The notes under the pieces are model-generated. The model had not been told where the DNA came from and did not search any database. It saw nothing but the letters and a program-made list of their open reading frames with translations. This document shows, piece by piece, positions 19,249-28,613 of a stretch of 64,000 bases of DNA (the stretch's first letter is position 1; the number at the start of each line of letters is the position of its first letter). A program made the translations under genes and the position numbers. Origin of the DNA: Polaromonas sp. JS666 (GTDB lineage Bacteria > Pseudomonadota > Gammaproteobacteria > Burkholderiales > Burkholderiaceae_C); assembly GCF_900103405.1 (NCBI RefSeq), contig NZ_FNHX01000001.1:434001-498000 (forward strand). Direction: 5' to 3'.

Positions 19249-22149
19249 TTACAAGGTACGCGCCACTTCCTTGATCTCGAAGAATTCGAGAATGTCGCCT
19301 TCTTGAATATCGTTGTAGTTCTTGATATTCAGGCCGCACTCGAAACCTTCCTTGACTTCGCGCACGTCGTCCTTGAAGCGCTTGAGCGAGTCGAGTTCAC
19401 CCGTGAAGATGACCACGTTCTCGCGCAGCAGGCGCAGGCGCGCGCTGCGGCGAACCACACCGGCGGTGACCATACAGCCGGCGATGGAGCCGATCTTGCT
19501 GACCTTGAACACCTGGCGAATCTCGGCATTGCCGATGACTTCTTCTTTCTTGTCGGGCGTGAGCATGCCGGACATGGCGGCCTTGAGTTCGTCCACAGCG
19601 TCATAAATGATGTTGTAGTAACGAATGTCGATGCCGTTGTTCTCGGCCTGCTTGCGCGCCTGGGCGTCCGCGCGGGTGTTGAACCCGATCAGCACGGCCT
19701 TGGAGGCGATCGCCAGGTTGACATCGGACTCGGAAATGCCGCCGACGCCGGAGTACACCAGCTGCACCTTGACCTCGTCGGTCGAGAGCTTGAGCAGCGA
19801 CTGGGCCAGCGCTTCCTGCGAGCCCTGCACGTCGGCCTTGATGATGATGGGCAGCATCTTGACCTCGCCCGCCGAGATGTCGGAGAACATGTTCTCCAGC
19901 TTGGCGGCCTGCTGCTTGGCCAGCTTGGTATTGCGGAACTTGCCGGCGCGGTAGGTGGCGATTTCACGGGCGCGGCGCTCGTCGGTCATCACCATGAACT
20001 CGTCGCCCGCCTGCGGCACTTCGGTCAGGCCCTGGATTTCCACGGGGATGGAGGGGCCCGCCGATTTGATCGGCTTGCCGTTTTCGTCCAGCATGGCGCG
20101 CACGCGGCCGTAGGTCGAACCGGCCAGCACCACGTCGCCGGCCTTGAGCGTGCCGGACTGGATCAGCACGGTCGCGACCGGGCCGCGGCCCTTGTCGAGC
20201 TGGGCTTCAATGACCAGGCCCTTGGCCATGGCGTCAACCGGCGCGCGCAGTTCCAGCACTTCGGCCTGCAGCAGCACCTGCTCGAGCAGCTGGTCGATAC
20301 CGGCGCCCGTGCGGGCGGAAACCGGCACGAAAGGCGACTCGCCGCCAAATTCCTCGGGAATCACTTCCTCGGTGACCAGTTCGCCCTTGACGCGGTCCAG
20401 GTTGGCATCGGGCTTGTCGATCTTGTTGATCGCCACCACGATGGGAACGCCGGCCGCCTTGGCATGCTTGATGGCTTCCTTGGTCTGCGGCATCACGCCG
20501 TCGTCGGCTGCCACCACCAGGATCACGATGTCGGTGGCCTGGGCGCCACGGGCACGCATGGCGGTGAAGGCCTCGTGGCCCGGGGTGTCCAGGAAGGACA
20601 CCATGCCGCGCGGGGTTTCCACGTGGTAGGCGCCGATGTGCTGGGTAATGCCGCCGGCTTCGCCCGCGGCCACTTTGGCGCGGCGGATGTAGTCGAGCAG
20701 CGAGGTCTTGCCGTGGTCGACGTGGCCCATGACGGTGACCACGGGCGCGCGCGGCAGCAGTTCAGCCTGCTGGCCCTGCACGTCGTCGTCGGTGAAGGCT
20801 TCCGGATCGTCCAGCGCGGCGGTGACCGCCTTGTGGCCCATTTCTTCCACCACGATCATGGCGGTGTCCTGGTCCAGCGGCTGGTTGATGGTGACCATCT
20901 GGCCGAGCTTCATCAGGTGCTTGATCACCTCGGAGGACTTGACGCTCATCTTGTGCGCCAGTTCCGCCACGGTGATGGTTTCAGGCACGTGCACCTCGAT
21001 GACCTTGAACTCGGTCGGCGCCACAAAAGTGGACTCGGGGCGTGCTTCGCGGTCGTTGCTGCGGCGGCCGCGCGGGCCGCTGCGGAAGTTGCCGCGTCCG
21101 GGCACGACGGGCGCGCCACGGCTCGGGATGCCCTTCTTCTTGGCGGCGTCGTCCTTCCAGGTCGAGGACAGGTTCTCGGATTTGACTTCCTTCTTGCCCG
21201 CAGCGCCCGGCGCGGCGGCGGCCGCGGGAGCACCCGGCTTGGGCGCGGCGCCCGGCGCACCGGCCGGCTTGTGCAGCGTGCCCTTGATAGCGGCCTTGGG
21301 GTCGACGTGCGGCACCAGCACGCGCTTGGGCGCGGACATCATGGCGCGGATCCCCGCGGCTTCGGCCTCAGCCTTGCGGCGGCGTTCCTGCAGCTCCTGC
21401 GCCTTGGCGGCGTCGGCCTGGAATTCAGCGGTGGCCTTGGCCTTGGCGGCGGCGGCCGCGGCCGCTGCATCAGCGGACTTGGTGGCCTGCTCGGCGGCGG
21501 CGGTTTCAGCGGCCTTGGAGGCGGCGGCCGTCGGCGCGGCGGCTTCCTTGGCCTTGCCTGCGGCAGGCTTGGCCTTCTTCGCGTCGGCGACGGCAGCAGC
21601 TGCAGCGACGGCCTGGGCGGTCTGCTCGGCGGCCAGGCGTTCCTGTTCGCGCGCGGCGTCCTTCGCGTCCTGCTCTTCACGCAGGCGGCGTTTTTCGGCG
21701 AGTTCCTGCTCCTGGCGGCGCAGCAACTCGGCGTGGCGGCGGGCTTCTTCCTCGCGGCGGATCAACTCGGCGTCATCGATGACGGGCGCTGGCGGCGGTG
21801 CGGCCACTTCGGGCTGCACTTCTTCGGCGGGCTGGTCCGAGCCTTCGTCGCGTTTGATGAAGGTGCGCTTTTTGCGGACTTCGACCTGGATGGTGCGGGC
21901 CTTACCGGTGGCGTCGGCCTGCTTGATTTCGCTGGTGGATTTTTTCACCAGCGTGATTTTTTTGCGCTCGGCCGTGACAGTGCCATGGCTGGCCTGCAAA
22001 TAGCCCAGGAGCTTTTGCTTGTCCGCCTCGGACAGGGGGTCGCTGGGCTGCGCCTTGGCGACGCCCGCGCTGGTCAATTGCTCGATCAGCGTGGCGGGGG
22101 ATTTATTGAGTTCAGCTGCGAATTCAGCGACGGTGGTGGTACTGGACAT
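19249..22149 (-). CDS. infB: Translation initiation factor IF-2
   Basis: A GTPase that brings initiator tRNA to the 30S subunit. At 966 aa it is a long form: an N-terminal IF2_N domain (about 1-55), a second N-domain segment near 310, a long Ala/Lys/Glu/Gln-rich region (about 120-320), then the G domain with [14 protein letters not shown] near 475, DTPGHEAF near 520 and NKIDKPDAN near 575, and domains II-IV. ATG 22149 is preceded by a CAGGAAAA-type binding site. The low-complexity region creates long antisense open frames that are not genes. Confidence 0.97.
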   Translation of the reverse strand: MSSTTTVAEFAAELNKSPATLIEQLTSAGVAKAQPSDPLSEADKQKLLGYLQASHGTVTAERKKITLVKKSTSEIKQADATGKARTIQVEVRKKRTFIKRDEGSDQPAEEVQPEVAAPPPAPVIDDAELIRREEEARRHAELLRRQEQELAEKRRLREEQDAKDAAREQERLAAEQTAQAVAAAAAVADAKKAKPAAGKAKEAAAPTAAASKAAETAAAEQATKSADAAAAAAAAKAKATAEFQADAAKAQELQERRRKAEAEAAGIRAMMSAPKRVLVPHVDPKAAIKGTLHKPAGAPGAAPKPGAPAAAAAPGAAGKKEVKSENLSSTWKDDAAKKKGIPSRGAPVVPGRGNFRSGPRGRRSNDREARPESTFVAPTEFKVIEVHVPETITVAELAHKMSVKSSEVIKHLMKLGQMVTINQPLDQDTAMIVVEEMGHKAVTAALDDPEAFTDDDVQGQQAELLPRAPVVTVMGHVDHGKTSLLDYIRRAKVAAGEAGGITQHIGAYHVETPRGMVSFLDTPGHEAFTAMRARGAQATDIVILVVAADDGVMPQTKEAIKHAKAAGVPIVVAINKIDKPDANLDRVKGELVTEEVIPEEFGGESPFVPVSARTGAGIDQLLEQVLLQAEVLELRAPVDAMAKGLVIEAQLDKGRGPVATVLIQSGTLKAGDVVLAGSTYGRVRAMLDENGKPIKSAGPSIPVEIQGLTEVPQAGDEFMVMTDERRAREIATYRAGKFRNTKLAKQQAAKLENMFSDISAGEVKMLPIIIKADVQGSQEALAQSLLKLSTDEVKVQLVYSGVGGISESDVNLAIASKAVLIGFNTRADAQARKQAENNGIDIRYYNIIYDAVDELKAAMSGMLTPDKKEEVIGNAEIRQVFKVSKIGSIAGCMVTAGVVRRSARLRLLRENVVIFTGELDSLKRFKDDVREVKEGFECGLNIKNYNDIQEGDILEFFEIKEVARTL

Positions 22150-22177
22150 ATGTTTTTTTCCTGCAGGCCTTTCATGA

Positions 22178-23704
22178 TCATTGCTCTTGGGCCGCTGCGG
22201 GTGCAGGGGTGTCAGCGGCAGCGGGCTCATCGGTAAACCAATGCGCGCGAGCGGTCATGATCAGGGCTTTGGCCTCGTCCGCAGACTGGCCGGTGATATC
22301 GGTGAGTTCGTCCACAGCCAGGTCGGCCAGGTCGTCGCGGGTGGTGATGCCCGCTTCGGTCAATTTGGCGATCAGCTCTGGCGTGAGGCCTTGGACGTCG
22401 CGCAGGTTCTGCGAAACGCCCTCGGCATTTTCTTCCTTGGCGATTTCCATCGTCAGCAGCGCGTCTTTGGCGCGGGTGCGCAGCTCATTGACGGTGTCTT
22501 CGTCGAAGGATTCGATCTCCAGCATTTCCTGCAGCGGCACATAAGCCACCTCTTCGAGGCTGGTGAAGCCTTCGGAGATCAGGATGTCGGCGATTTCCTC
22601 GTCCACGTCGAGCTTTTCCATGAAAAGCTTGCGGCTGGTGTCGGTTTCGCTGGCCTGCTTCTGGGCGGACTCGTCGGCCGTCATGATGTTGATCTTCCAG
22701 CCGGTCAGTTCGGCGGCAAGGCGCACGTTCTGGCCGCCGCGGCCGATGGAGATGGCCAGGTTTTCCTCGTCGACGACGACGTCCATGGCATGGCGCTCTT
22801 CGTCAACCACGATGGATGACACATTGGCCGGGGCCAGCGCGCCGATGACGAACTGGGCAGGGTCTTCGCTCCAGAGCACGATGTCGACGCGTTCGCCGGC
22901 GAGCTCGTTGGTCACGCCGTTGACACGGGTGCCGCGCACGCCGACGCAAGTGCCTATGGGGTCGACGCGCTTGTCGTGCGACAGCACGGCGATCTTGGCG
23001 CGCGAACCGGGGTCGCGAGCGCAGGATTTGATCTCCAGCAGGCCCTGCTCGATTTCAGGCACTTCCTGGCGGAACAGCTCGATCATGTACTCGGGCGCAG
23101 TACGCGAGAGGATGATGGGCGCGCCGCGCAGGGTGGTGTCGACTTCCATGATCATGGCGCGGACGCGGTCGCCGGAGCGCAGGTTTTCCTTGGGGATCAT
23201 GTCGCCGCGGCGCAAACGGCCCTCGACGCGGCCGGACTCGACGATGATGTCGCCCTTGTCCATGCGCTTGACGGTACCGACAAAAATCTTGTCGCCGCGC
23301 GACATGAAGTCGTTCAGCAGCATTTCGCGCTCGGCATCACGGATTTTTTGCAGGATGACCTGTTTGGCGGCTTGCGCGCCGATACGGCCTATGGGCAGGC
23401 TTTCAACCGGCTTTTCGATGTAGTCGCCCTCTTCGATGTCGGGGATTTCGTCGCGCGCGTCGCTCACCAGCTCTTCGGCTTCGGGGTTTTGCAGGCCGGC
23501 TTCGTCCGGCACCACCAGCCAGCGGCGGAAAGTCTCGTAGTTGCCGCTGTCACGGTCGATCACCACGCGGATGTCCACTTCGCCTTCGTACACTTTTTTG
23601 GTGGCCGAGGCGAGCGCGAGCTCAACAGCGCCGAACACGACGTCGCGCTCCACATTTTTTTCACGCGAGATGGCGTCAACCAACATCAACAGTTCGCGAT
23701 TCAT
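22178..23704 (-). CDS. nusA: Transcription termination/antitermination factor NusA
   Basis: Binds RNA polymerase, promotes pausing and intrinsic termination, and takes part in rRNA antitermination. The 508-aa protein shows the N-terminal polymerase-binding domain (1-125), S1 domain (about 130-200), two KH domains ([16 protein letters not shown] near 268, [16 protein letters not shown] near 335) and two acidic C-terminal repeats (about 365-495), as in Escherichia coli. It sits between rimP and infB. Its own leader contains a terminator-like hairpin upstream of rimP, a possible target for autoregulation. Confidence 0.97.
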   Translation of the reverse strand: MNRELLMLVDAISREKNVERDVVFGAVELALASATKKVYEGEVDIRVVIDRDSGNYETFRRWLVVPDEAGLQNPEAEELVSDARDEIPDIEEGDYIEKPVESLPIGRIGAQAAKQVILQKIRDAEREMLLNDFMSRGDKIFVGTVKRMDKGDIIVESGRVEGRLRRGDMIPKENLRSGDRVRAMIMEVDTTLRGAPIILSRTAPEYMIELFRQEVPEIEQGLLEIKSCARDPGSRAKIAVLSHDKRVDPIGTCVGVRGTRVNGVTNELAGERVDIVLWSEDPAQFVIGALAPANVSSIVVDEERHAMDVVVDEENLAISIGRGGQNVRLAAELTGWKINIMTADESAQKQASETDTSRKLFMEKLDVDEEIADILISEGFTSLEEVAYVPLQEMLEIESFDEDTVNELRTRAKDALLTMEIAKEENAEGVSQNLRDVQGLTPELIAKLTEAGITTRDDLADLAVDELTDITGQSADEAKALIMTARAHWFTDEPAAADTPAPAAAQEQ

Positions 23705-23737
23705 TTCACAAGCCTGCCTTTCTTCATTTCTTGAAAT

Positions 23738-24325
23738 TTAATTCTCTGTGGAGGATGCGGCACCGGGGGCCGATCTGGGTTTGCGGCCCTTGAAGTCCAC
23801 CACGGGCGCAAGCCGCGCCTGGTGAAGCTCGTCGAGCGTGAAACCCAGCGCCTGCAGCGGTGCGGGAATCCTCTTCTTGCTAATTTTCTGGCCGGGTTTG
23901 GCGGGAGGCTCGTCACTCCAGACGACCTGCCAGCCGGCCTCGGCGCGCTCCAGCGTGCCGCGAAACTTCTTGCGGCTGGCCGTCACCGTCGAACCGGCGC
24001 TGGCCGCCACGCCAATCGGCGCCTTCAGCGTGATGTCGACCAGCTCGCCGGCAAAACGCTCAAAATCCTTTTCGCTGCGCAAAAGCCTGTCGATGCCGGG
24101 GGAACTGACCTCCAGCCGGGCGTACTCGACGCCCTCGACTTCCAGCACAAACTGCAGCTGGCGGGTGACTTTTTCGCAGTCCTCGGCATTGATGAACTGC
24201 TCGGCGCCCTGGACGTAAGGCATGTCGATCGTGACACGCAGCAAACCGCCGCCGGTGCGCTCGATCTCGACCAGCTCGTAGCCCAGCCCCGTCACAGTTT
24301 GCTCAATCGTCTCTTGCAATGCCAT
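23738..24325 (-). CDS. rimP: Ribosome maturation factor RimP
   Basis: Needed for 30S assembly; first gene of the rimP-nusA-infB-rbfA-truB-typA unit. The 195-aa protein has the RimP segments LGYELVEIE near 14, RVTIDMP near 30, INAEDCEKVTRQL near 45 and LEVSSPGIDRLL near 73. The C-terminal half (after about 130) carries an insertion with many Lys/Pro residues compared with the about 150-aa E. coli protein. The promoter and leader hairpin upstream are described separately. Confidence 0.95.
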   Translation of the reverse strand: MALQETIEQTVTGLGYELVEIERTGGGLLRVTIDMPYVQGAEQFINAEDCEKVTRQLQFVLEVEGVEYARLEVSSPGIDRLLRSEKDFERFAGELVDITLKAPIGVAASAGSTVTASRKKFRGTLERAEAGWQVVWSDEPPAKPGQKISKKRIPAPLQALGFTLDELHQARLAPVVDFKGRKPRSAPGAASSTEN

Positions 24326-24376
24326 TCAGTCTCTAAAACCCGCTCTATTAGTTCAATAGTTCAAAAACAAACGCCC

Positions 24377-24408
24377 AAAAAAAATGGGCGGTGAAAACCC
24401 GCCCATTT
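24377..24408 (-). terminator. Terminator-like hairpin in the rimP-nusA-infB leader
   Basis: On the minus strand a perfect 10-bp stem AAATGGGCGG / CCGCCCATTT with a 7-nt loop is followed by a run of T residues (8 in a row counting those in the stem). It begins about 9 nt after the predicted transcription start and ends about 50 nt before the rimP ATG. A third segment (TGGGCG, minus-strand position 24377-24372) could pair with the second arm. Confidence 0.7.
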
Positions 24409-24423
24409 GGTCGTGAAGCTCTT

Positions 24424-24452
24424 ATTGTAACGCGCTGCGCCCCTCGATGCAA
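24424..24452 (-). promoter_or_regulatory. Sigma-70-like promoter for rimP operon
   Basis: On the minus strand, TTGCAT (24452-24447) and TACAAT (24429-24424) are separated by exactly 17 bp. The predicted start is near 24417, giving a leader of about 92 nt to the rimP ATG. Confidence 0.6.
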
Positions 24453-24636
24453 ACAATTTCCGTGCCTGAAACGAGAGTCGCCGCTCAAAACTCCGGCGGG
24501 AGCAGCCCGCCTTAACCCTTTTTGTTAAGCCATCACACCGTCATTCATGGATTGCCAGCTTGTGGCGGGACCGGTAGAAACAAAGATAGGCGCCTCGTGC
24601 TGCTTTTCAACGACGTCCACAGGCAAATATAAAAAT

Positions 24637-24661
24637 TCTCAATAAAATCATTGAGATTTTT
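24637..24661. terminator. Bidirectional terminator at the end of the ABC transporter operon
   Basis: Stem TCTCAAT / ATTGAGA with a 6-nt loop, flanked by A-runs on one side and T-runs on the other, so it can act in either direction. It lies about 35 bp downstream of the last minus-strand transporter gene (stop at 24696). Confidence 0.75.
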
Positions 24662-24695
24662 CGATTATTTAAAGTAAATCCTCAAAACTACGGGC

Positions 24696-26336
24696 CTATA
24701 CAGCCGTTACAAGCACACGCGTATAGGGATGACGCGGCGAATCCAGCACCTCGCTGAGCGAGCCGGACTCCAGCACATCGCCGTCCTTCATCACCATGAC
24801 GTCATGCGCCATGGCGCGTATCACGTCCACGTCGTGCGTGATCAGCAAATAGCTGAGGCCGCGCTCGCGCTGGAGTTTTTGCAGCAGGCCCAGCACCTGC
24901 TTCTGGATGGTCACGTCCAGTGCGCTGGTCGGTTCGTCCAGCACCAGCAGGCTGGGATTGATGATGAGCGCCCGGGCAATCGCCAGGCGCTGGCGCTGCC
25001 CGCCCGAGAACTCGTGCGGGTAACGCTGCAGCAGGCCCGGAAACTGGGCTTCCGTCATACCGACATCGACCAGCGCCTGTATGGCCCGCTCGCGCCGGGC
25101 AGGAGGAGCCAGGCCGGGCTCGTGCACGCGCAGGCCCTCCTCCACGATGGCCTCGACGCTCATGCGCGGCGACAGCGAGGAAAACGGGTCCTGGAACACC
25201 ACCTGGACCGCCCGGCGCATGGCTTTGTCACGCGCGGCCTCGCGGCCCCAGGCCTGGCCGGCCGCCTGCAGCTGCCCTGAAAAAGGCAACAGGCCCAGGC
25301 TGGCCAGCGCCAGGGTGGACTTGCCGGAGCCCGATTCGCCAATCACACCTAAGGTTCTCCCGGCCGGAATCTGGAAGCTGGCCTCTTTCACCGCGACAAA
25401 TTCACCGCGCCGGAACCACCCGCGTATGCCGGGAACCGGCACCGGATAGCTCACGCGCAACCCCTCGGCTTTCATCGTGATCGCGGCATCCGCCGCGGCA
25501 TCGGCCGCCGCCAGCCCGTCGCGCCGCGGCTTGCTGTCGATCAGCTTGCGGGTATAGGGGTGCTGGGGCCGGGCAAACACCTCCGACACAGTGCCCTGCT
25601 CCACGATACGGCCGTTTTCCATCACCGCAACCCGGTCGGCGAACTTGCGCACCAAGTTGAGGTCGTGGGTGATCAGCAGCACAGCCATGCCGTTGCGCTG
25701 CTGCAGCTCACCCAGCAGGTCCAGGATCTGGCCGCGCAAGGTGACGTCCAGCGCCGTGGTGGGCTCGTCGGCCAGCAGCAGCCGGGGCTGGCAGGCCAGC
25801 GCCATGGCGATCATGGCCCGCTGCCGCTGCCCGCCCGAGAGCTGGTGCGGAAAAGCTCTGGCGCGGCGCGCGGGCTCGGGAATACCGGTGTCGGCCAGCA
25901 GCTGGATCGCGCCCTGCATCGCTTCGGCGCGGGACAGGTTTTTGTGGAGCTCCAGCACTTCGGCTATCTGGTCGCCCACGCTGTAGAGCGGATTGAGCGC
26001 CGTCATGGGCTCCTGGAAGATCATCGCGATGTCGCGGCCGCGTATTCCGCGCAGGGAAGACTCCGGCAGGGACAGCAAATCAACGGGTGCCTTGGGCGGT
26101 GCCCCGCTGGCCGCGCGTTCGGCCGCATCCACGCCGGCAAAAACGGCTTTTCCGCTCACCGCAGCGTTTTGCACCAGCCCCAGCAGGCTGAGAGCGGTCA
26201 CGGTCTTGCCCGAACCGGACTCGCCCACCAGCGCCAGCTTTTCGCCGGGAGCGATGGAAAAATCAATGCCGTGAACCACGGATTTGCCCGCAAACGAGAT
26301 CCGCAGGTTTTGGACGTCGAGCAGCGGCGTTGCCAT
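24696..26336 (-). CDS. ABC transporter ATP-binding protein, two fused ATPase domains (YejF type)
   Basis: A 546-aa cytoplasmic ATPase carrying both nucleotide-binding domains in one chain. Domain 1 has GESGSGKTV near residue 36 and signature LSGGQRQR near 165; domain 2 has GESGSGKST near 318 and signature FSGGQRQR near 430. It energises uptake of peptides through the permeases encoded just upstream. Its ATG shares one base with the permease stop codon (TGATG), showing coupling. The order of genes and fused ATPase match the yejABEF oligopeptide/microcin C system, to which it is homologous. Confidence 0.92.
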   Translation of the reverse strand: MATPLLDVQNLRISFAGKSVVHGIDFSIAPGEKLALVGESGSGKTVTALSLLGLVQNAAVSGKAVFAGVDAAERAASGAPPKAPVDLLSLPESSLRGIRGRDIAMIFQEPMTALNPLYSVGDQIAEVLELHKNLSRAEAMQGAIQLLADTGIPEPARRARAFPHQLSGGQRQRAMIAMALACQPRLLLADEPTTALDVTLRGQILDLLGELQQRNGMAVLLITHDLNLVRKFADRVAVMENGRIVEQGTVSEVFARPQHPYTRKLIDSKPRRDGLAAADAAADAAITMKAEGLRVSYPVPVPGIRGWFRRGEFVAVKEASFQIPAGRTLGVIGESGSGKSTLALASLGLLPFSGQLQAAGQAWGREAARDKAMRRAVQVVFQDPFSSLSPRMSVEAIVEEGLRVHEPGLAPPARRERAIQALVDVGMTEAQFPGLLQRYPHEFSGGQRQRLAIARALIINPSLLVLDEPTSALDVTIQKQVLGLLQKLQRERGLSYLLITHDVDVIRAMAHDVMVMKDGDVLESGSLSEVLDSPRHPYTRVLVTAV

Positions 26337-27490
26337 CAGTCGGCCTTCCGAGGGTCCATGGCGTCGCGCAAGGCGTCGCCCATGAAGGTGAGCAGCAGCA
26401 ATGTCATGACCAGCACCGCAAAGGTGGACAGAGATATCCACCAGGCGTCTATGCTGTTCTTGCCTTGGGACAGCAGTTCGCCGAGCGAAGGTGTGCCGGG
26501 CGGCACGCCCAGGCCCAGAAAATCCAGTGAAGTCAGCGCCAGGATGGCGCCGCTCATGCGAAACGGCAGGAAAGTCACGACCGGGGTCAGGCTGTTGGGC
26601 AGGATATGGCGCCAGATGATCTGCAGGTTGCCCACGCCCAGCGCGCGGGCGGCGCGCACATAGTCCATCTGCCGGTTGCGCAGGAATTCGGCGCGCACAT
26701 AGTCCGACAGCCCCATCCAACCGAACAGGCTGAGCAGAATCAGCAGCAAAGCCACGCTGGGCGCGAAGATGGCGCTGAAAATGATCAGCAGGTAGAGCTC
26801 GGGCATGGAGCCCCAGATTTCCATGAAACGCTGGAACAGCAAATCGGTCTTGCCGCCGAAATAACCCTGCAGCGCCCCTGTCAGCATGCCCAGCAGCACG
26901 CCGGTGACCGTCAGCGCCAGCGCGAACAGCACGCTGACCCGGAAGCCGTAAATCAGCTGGGCCAGCAGGTCGCGGCCCCGGTCGTCGGTGCCCAGCAAGT
27001 TGTCGCGTGTCGGGCGAGACGGGTTGGGCTCTTTCGCGAAATAGTTGAGTGTGTTGGGCCCATAAGGGTTGAGCGTGTAGATCGCGAAATTGCCGCCGCG
27101 CGACAACCGCTCCTGGATATATGGATCGAGGTAGTCGGTCCGCGTGTCGAAATCACCGCCAAAGGTTTTCTCGCTGTAGTCCTTGACCATGGGAAAGTAA
27201 TAGCCGCCCTCGTAACGCACCAGCAGCGGCCTGTCGTTCGAGATCAGCTCCGCACACAGGCTCAGCGCCACCAAGGCACAAAACAGCACCAGGCTATAGA
27301 ACCCGAGTTTGTTGCGCCTGAACCGCCTCCACGCGCGGCGCGCAGGCGAGTTGGAAACGTACTTTTCCTGGCCAGTGCCGCCGCCAACCGGGCTTTGCCC
27401 GTCTGCCGGAGGCGTCCCCTCGGGGGGAAGGTGGCCGGAGGCCGCTTCGGGGGGGTCAGTCAAACCGTACACGCGGATCCACCAAGACAT
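26336..27490 (-). CDS. ABC transporter permease (YejE type) with unusual N-terminus
   Basis: A 384-aa inner-membrane permease of the peptide/nickel family (OppC/YejE-like), with first helix near residues 62-82, a long periplasmic loop, the DDRGRDLLAQL segment near 165 and the EAA-type loop near 285-300 (RAARALGVG). Start ATG 27490 lies within yejB (35-bp overlap); in-frame GTG (27472) and TTG (27463) are alternatives, and none has a good binding site. Residues about 12-40 are encoded by a dispersed repeat (27371-27455), so this tail is probably acquired rather than functional. Confidence 0.88.
   Translation of the reverse strand: MSWWIRVYGLTDPPEAASGHLPPEGTPPADGQSPVGGGTGQEKYVSNSPARRAWRRFRRNKLGFYSLVLFCALVALSLCAELISNDRPLLVRYEGGYYFPMVKDYSEKTFGGDFDTRTDYLDPYIQERLSRGGNFAIYTLNPYGPNTLNYFAKEPNPSRPTRDNLLGTDDRGRDLLAQLIYGFRVSVLFALALTVTGVLLGMLTGALQGYFGGKTDLLFQRFMEIWGSMPELYLLIIFSAIFAPSVALLLILLSLFGWMGLSDYVRAEFLRNRQMDYVRAARALGVGNLQIIWRHILPNSLTPVVTFLPFRMSGAILALTSLDFLGLGVPPGTPSLGELLSQGKNSIDAWWISLSTFAVLVMTLLLLTFMGDALRDAMDPRKAD
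27371..27455 (-). repeat. Dispersed GC-rich repeat, copy B (after yejB-like gene, inside yejE-like frame)
   Basis: It begins at the base after the yejB-type stop (27456-27458) and has the CGGGC-TTT-GCCCG hairpin (27389-27401) and TCCCC/GGGGA hairpin (27415-27428) in the same order as copy A. It is more diverged than copies A and C and is read through as part of the next gene. Confidence 0.6.
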
Positions 27491-28484
27491 AAGACAAATC
27501 GGAAATCAGCTTGGTAACCAGGCCGATCAAGGTAAACAGGTAGAGCGTGCCCAGCACCACCGGGTAGTCTCGCCGGATGATGCTTTCATAGCTGAGCAGC
27601 CCCATGCCGTCCAGCGAGAACAGGGTTTCGATCAGCAGCGCGCCGGTAAAAAACGCGCCGATAAACGCCGCCGGAAAGCCGGTGATGATGGGAAGCAGCG
27701 CATTGCGGAACACATGCTTCCAGAGCACCTGGCGCTCGCCCAGTCCCTTGGCGCGTGCCGTCAGCACGTATTGCTTGCGGATTTCCTCCAGGAAGGAGTT
27801 CTTGGTCAGCATGGCCGTGACGGCAAAGCTGCCCAGCACCATGGCCGTGACCGGCATGGCGATGTGCCAGAGGTAATCGGTGATACGCGCGCCCCAGCCC
27901 AGGGTTTCCCAGCTGGAGGAGGTCAGCCCGCGCAGCGGAAACCATTGCAACTGGCCGCCAAAGATCACCAGCAGCGCGACGCCCAGCACAAAGCCGGGAA
28001 TCGCGTAGCCGGTCAGCACCAGCAAGGTGGTGATGAAATCAAAACGCGAGCCCGCGCGCACCGCCTTGGCGACGCCCAACGGGACGGCGACCAGGTAGCT
28101 GATAAAAAAGGTCCACAAGCCCAGGCTGATGGAAACCGGCAGTTTTTCCTTGACCAGCTGCCAGACGTCCTTGTTCTGGAAAAAACTCTTGCCGAGGTCA
28201 AAGCTCAGGAACTGCTTGAGCATCAAATAAAAGCGCTCGGGCGCCGGCTTGTCGAAACCATAGAGCGCCTTGATCTGCTCGACGCGCTTGGGGTCCACGC
28301 CCTGCCCCCCGCGGTAGCTCAGGCCGCCGCCCTCGGCACCCCGGCCGGCGCCGGCCTTGGCCTCCGCCATGTACTGCTCGACCGGGCCGCCCGGAACGAA
28401 TTGCGTCACCACAAAAGTGATCAGCAGCACGCCGAACAAGGTCGGGATCATCAAAAGACAGCGTTTGAGGATGTAGGCAAACAT
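27456..28484 (-). CDS. ABC transporter permease (YejB type)
   Basis: A 342-aa inner-membrane permease of the OppB/DppB/YejB family: N-terminal helix (about residues 9-29), a large periplasmic segment containing a Gly/Ala-rich stretch near 45-65, five further helices, and the EAA loop VLTARAKGLGERQVLWKHVFRNA near 250. It pairs with the YejE-type permease encoded downstream and the binding protein encoded upstream. ATG 28484 opens the MFAYILKR N-terminus typical of YejB. Confidence 0.92.
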   Translation of the reverse strand: MFAYILKRCLLMIPTLFGVLLITFVVTQFVPGGPVEQYMAEAKAGAGRGAEGGGLSYRGGQGVDPKRVEQIKALYGFDKPAPERFYLMLKQFLSFDLGKSFFQNKDVWQLVKEKLPVSISLGLWTFFISYLVAVPLGVAKAVRAGSRFDFITTLLVLTGYAIPGFVLGVALLVIFGGQLQWFPLRGLTSSSWETLGWGARITDYLWHIAMPVTAMVLGSFAVTAMLTKNSFLEEIRKQYVLTARAKGLGERQVLWKHVFRNALLPIITGFPAAFIGAFFTGALLIETLFSLDGMGLLSYESIIRRDYPVVLGTLYLFTLIGLVTKLISDLSYVLVDPRVRFD

Positions 28485-28520
28485 GATGATCAGAGCCCCG
28501 TCAAATACCCGTCCAACCCA

Positions 28521-28613
28521 GCAGGCGCCGTGGAACTGGCTCCGCCAGGCCACAGGCGCCGCTCCCTGCAAGGGGGTAAGGCGTTACGCGAAGCGAACGT
28601 CCGACAGGGGTGT
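28521..28613 (-). repeat. Dispersed GC-rich repeat, copy C (directly after yejA-like gene)
   Basis: It begins at the base after the stop codon of the binding-protein gene (28614-28616) and ends near the start of the yejB-type gene. It carries a CTGGC-TCC-GCCAG hairpin (28536-28548) and CCCT/AGGG (28564-28575), and shares GTGGAACTGGCT and GGCCACAGGCG with copy A. Confidence 0.65.

Larger units (their letters stand above)
24326..24695. other. 370-bp gap between rimP and the Yej-type ABC transporter
   Basis: From the rimP side outward: 50 bp of AT-rich leader, a terminator-like hairpin (24377-24408), a sigma-70-like promoter pointing at rimP (24424-24452), about 170 bp with no recognisable element, and the bidirectional terminator of the ABC operon (24637-24661) in very AT-rich sequence. 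No credible coding frame was seen. Confidence 0.6.

Noticed and set aside
19303..22236. A 977-codon open frame on the plus strand across infB
   Set aside because: Antisense of infB, with Gly/Ala/His-rich low-complexity translation. The sense strand encodes a full IF-2.
24372..24408. Classic antitermination switch (alternative hairpins) in the rimP leader
   Set aside because: The third complementary segment lies after the T-run, so it would be transcribed only after the termination decision. The single terminator-like stem is kept; the switch is not.
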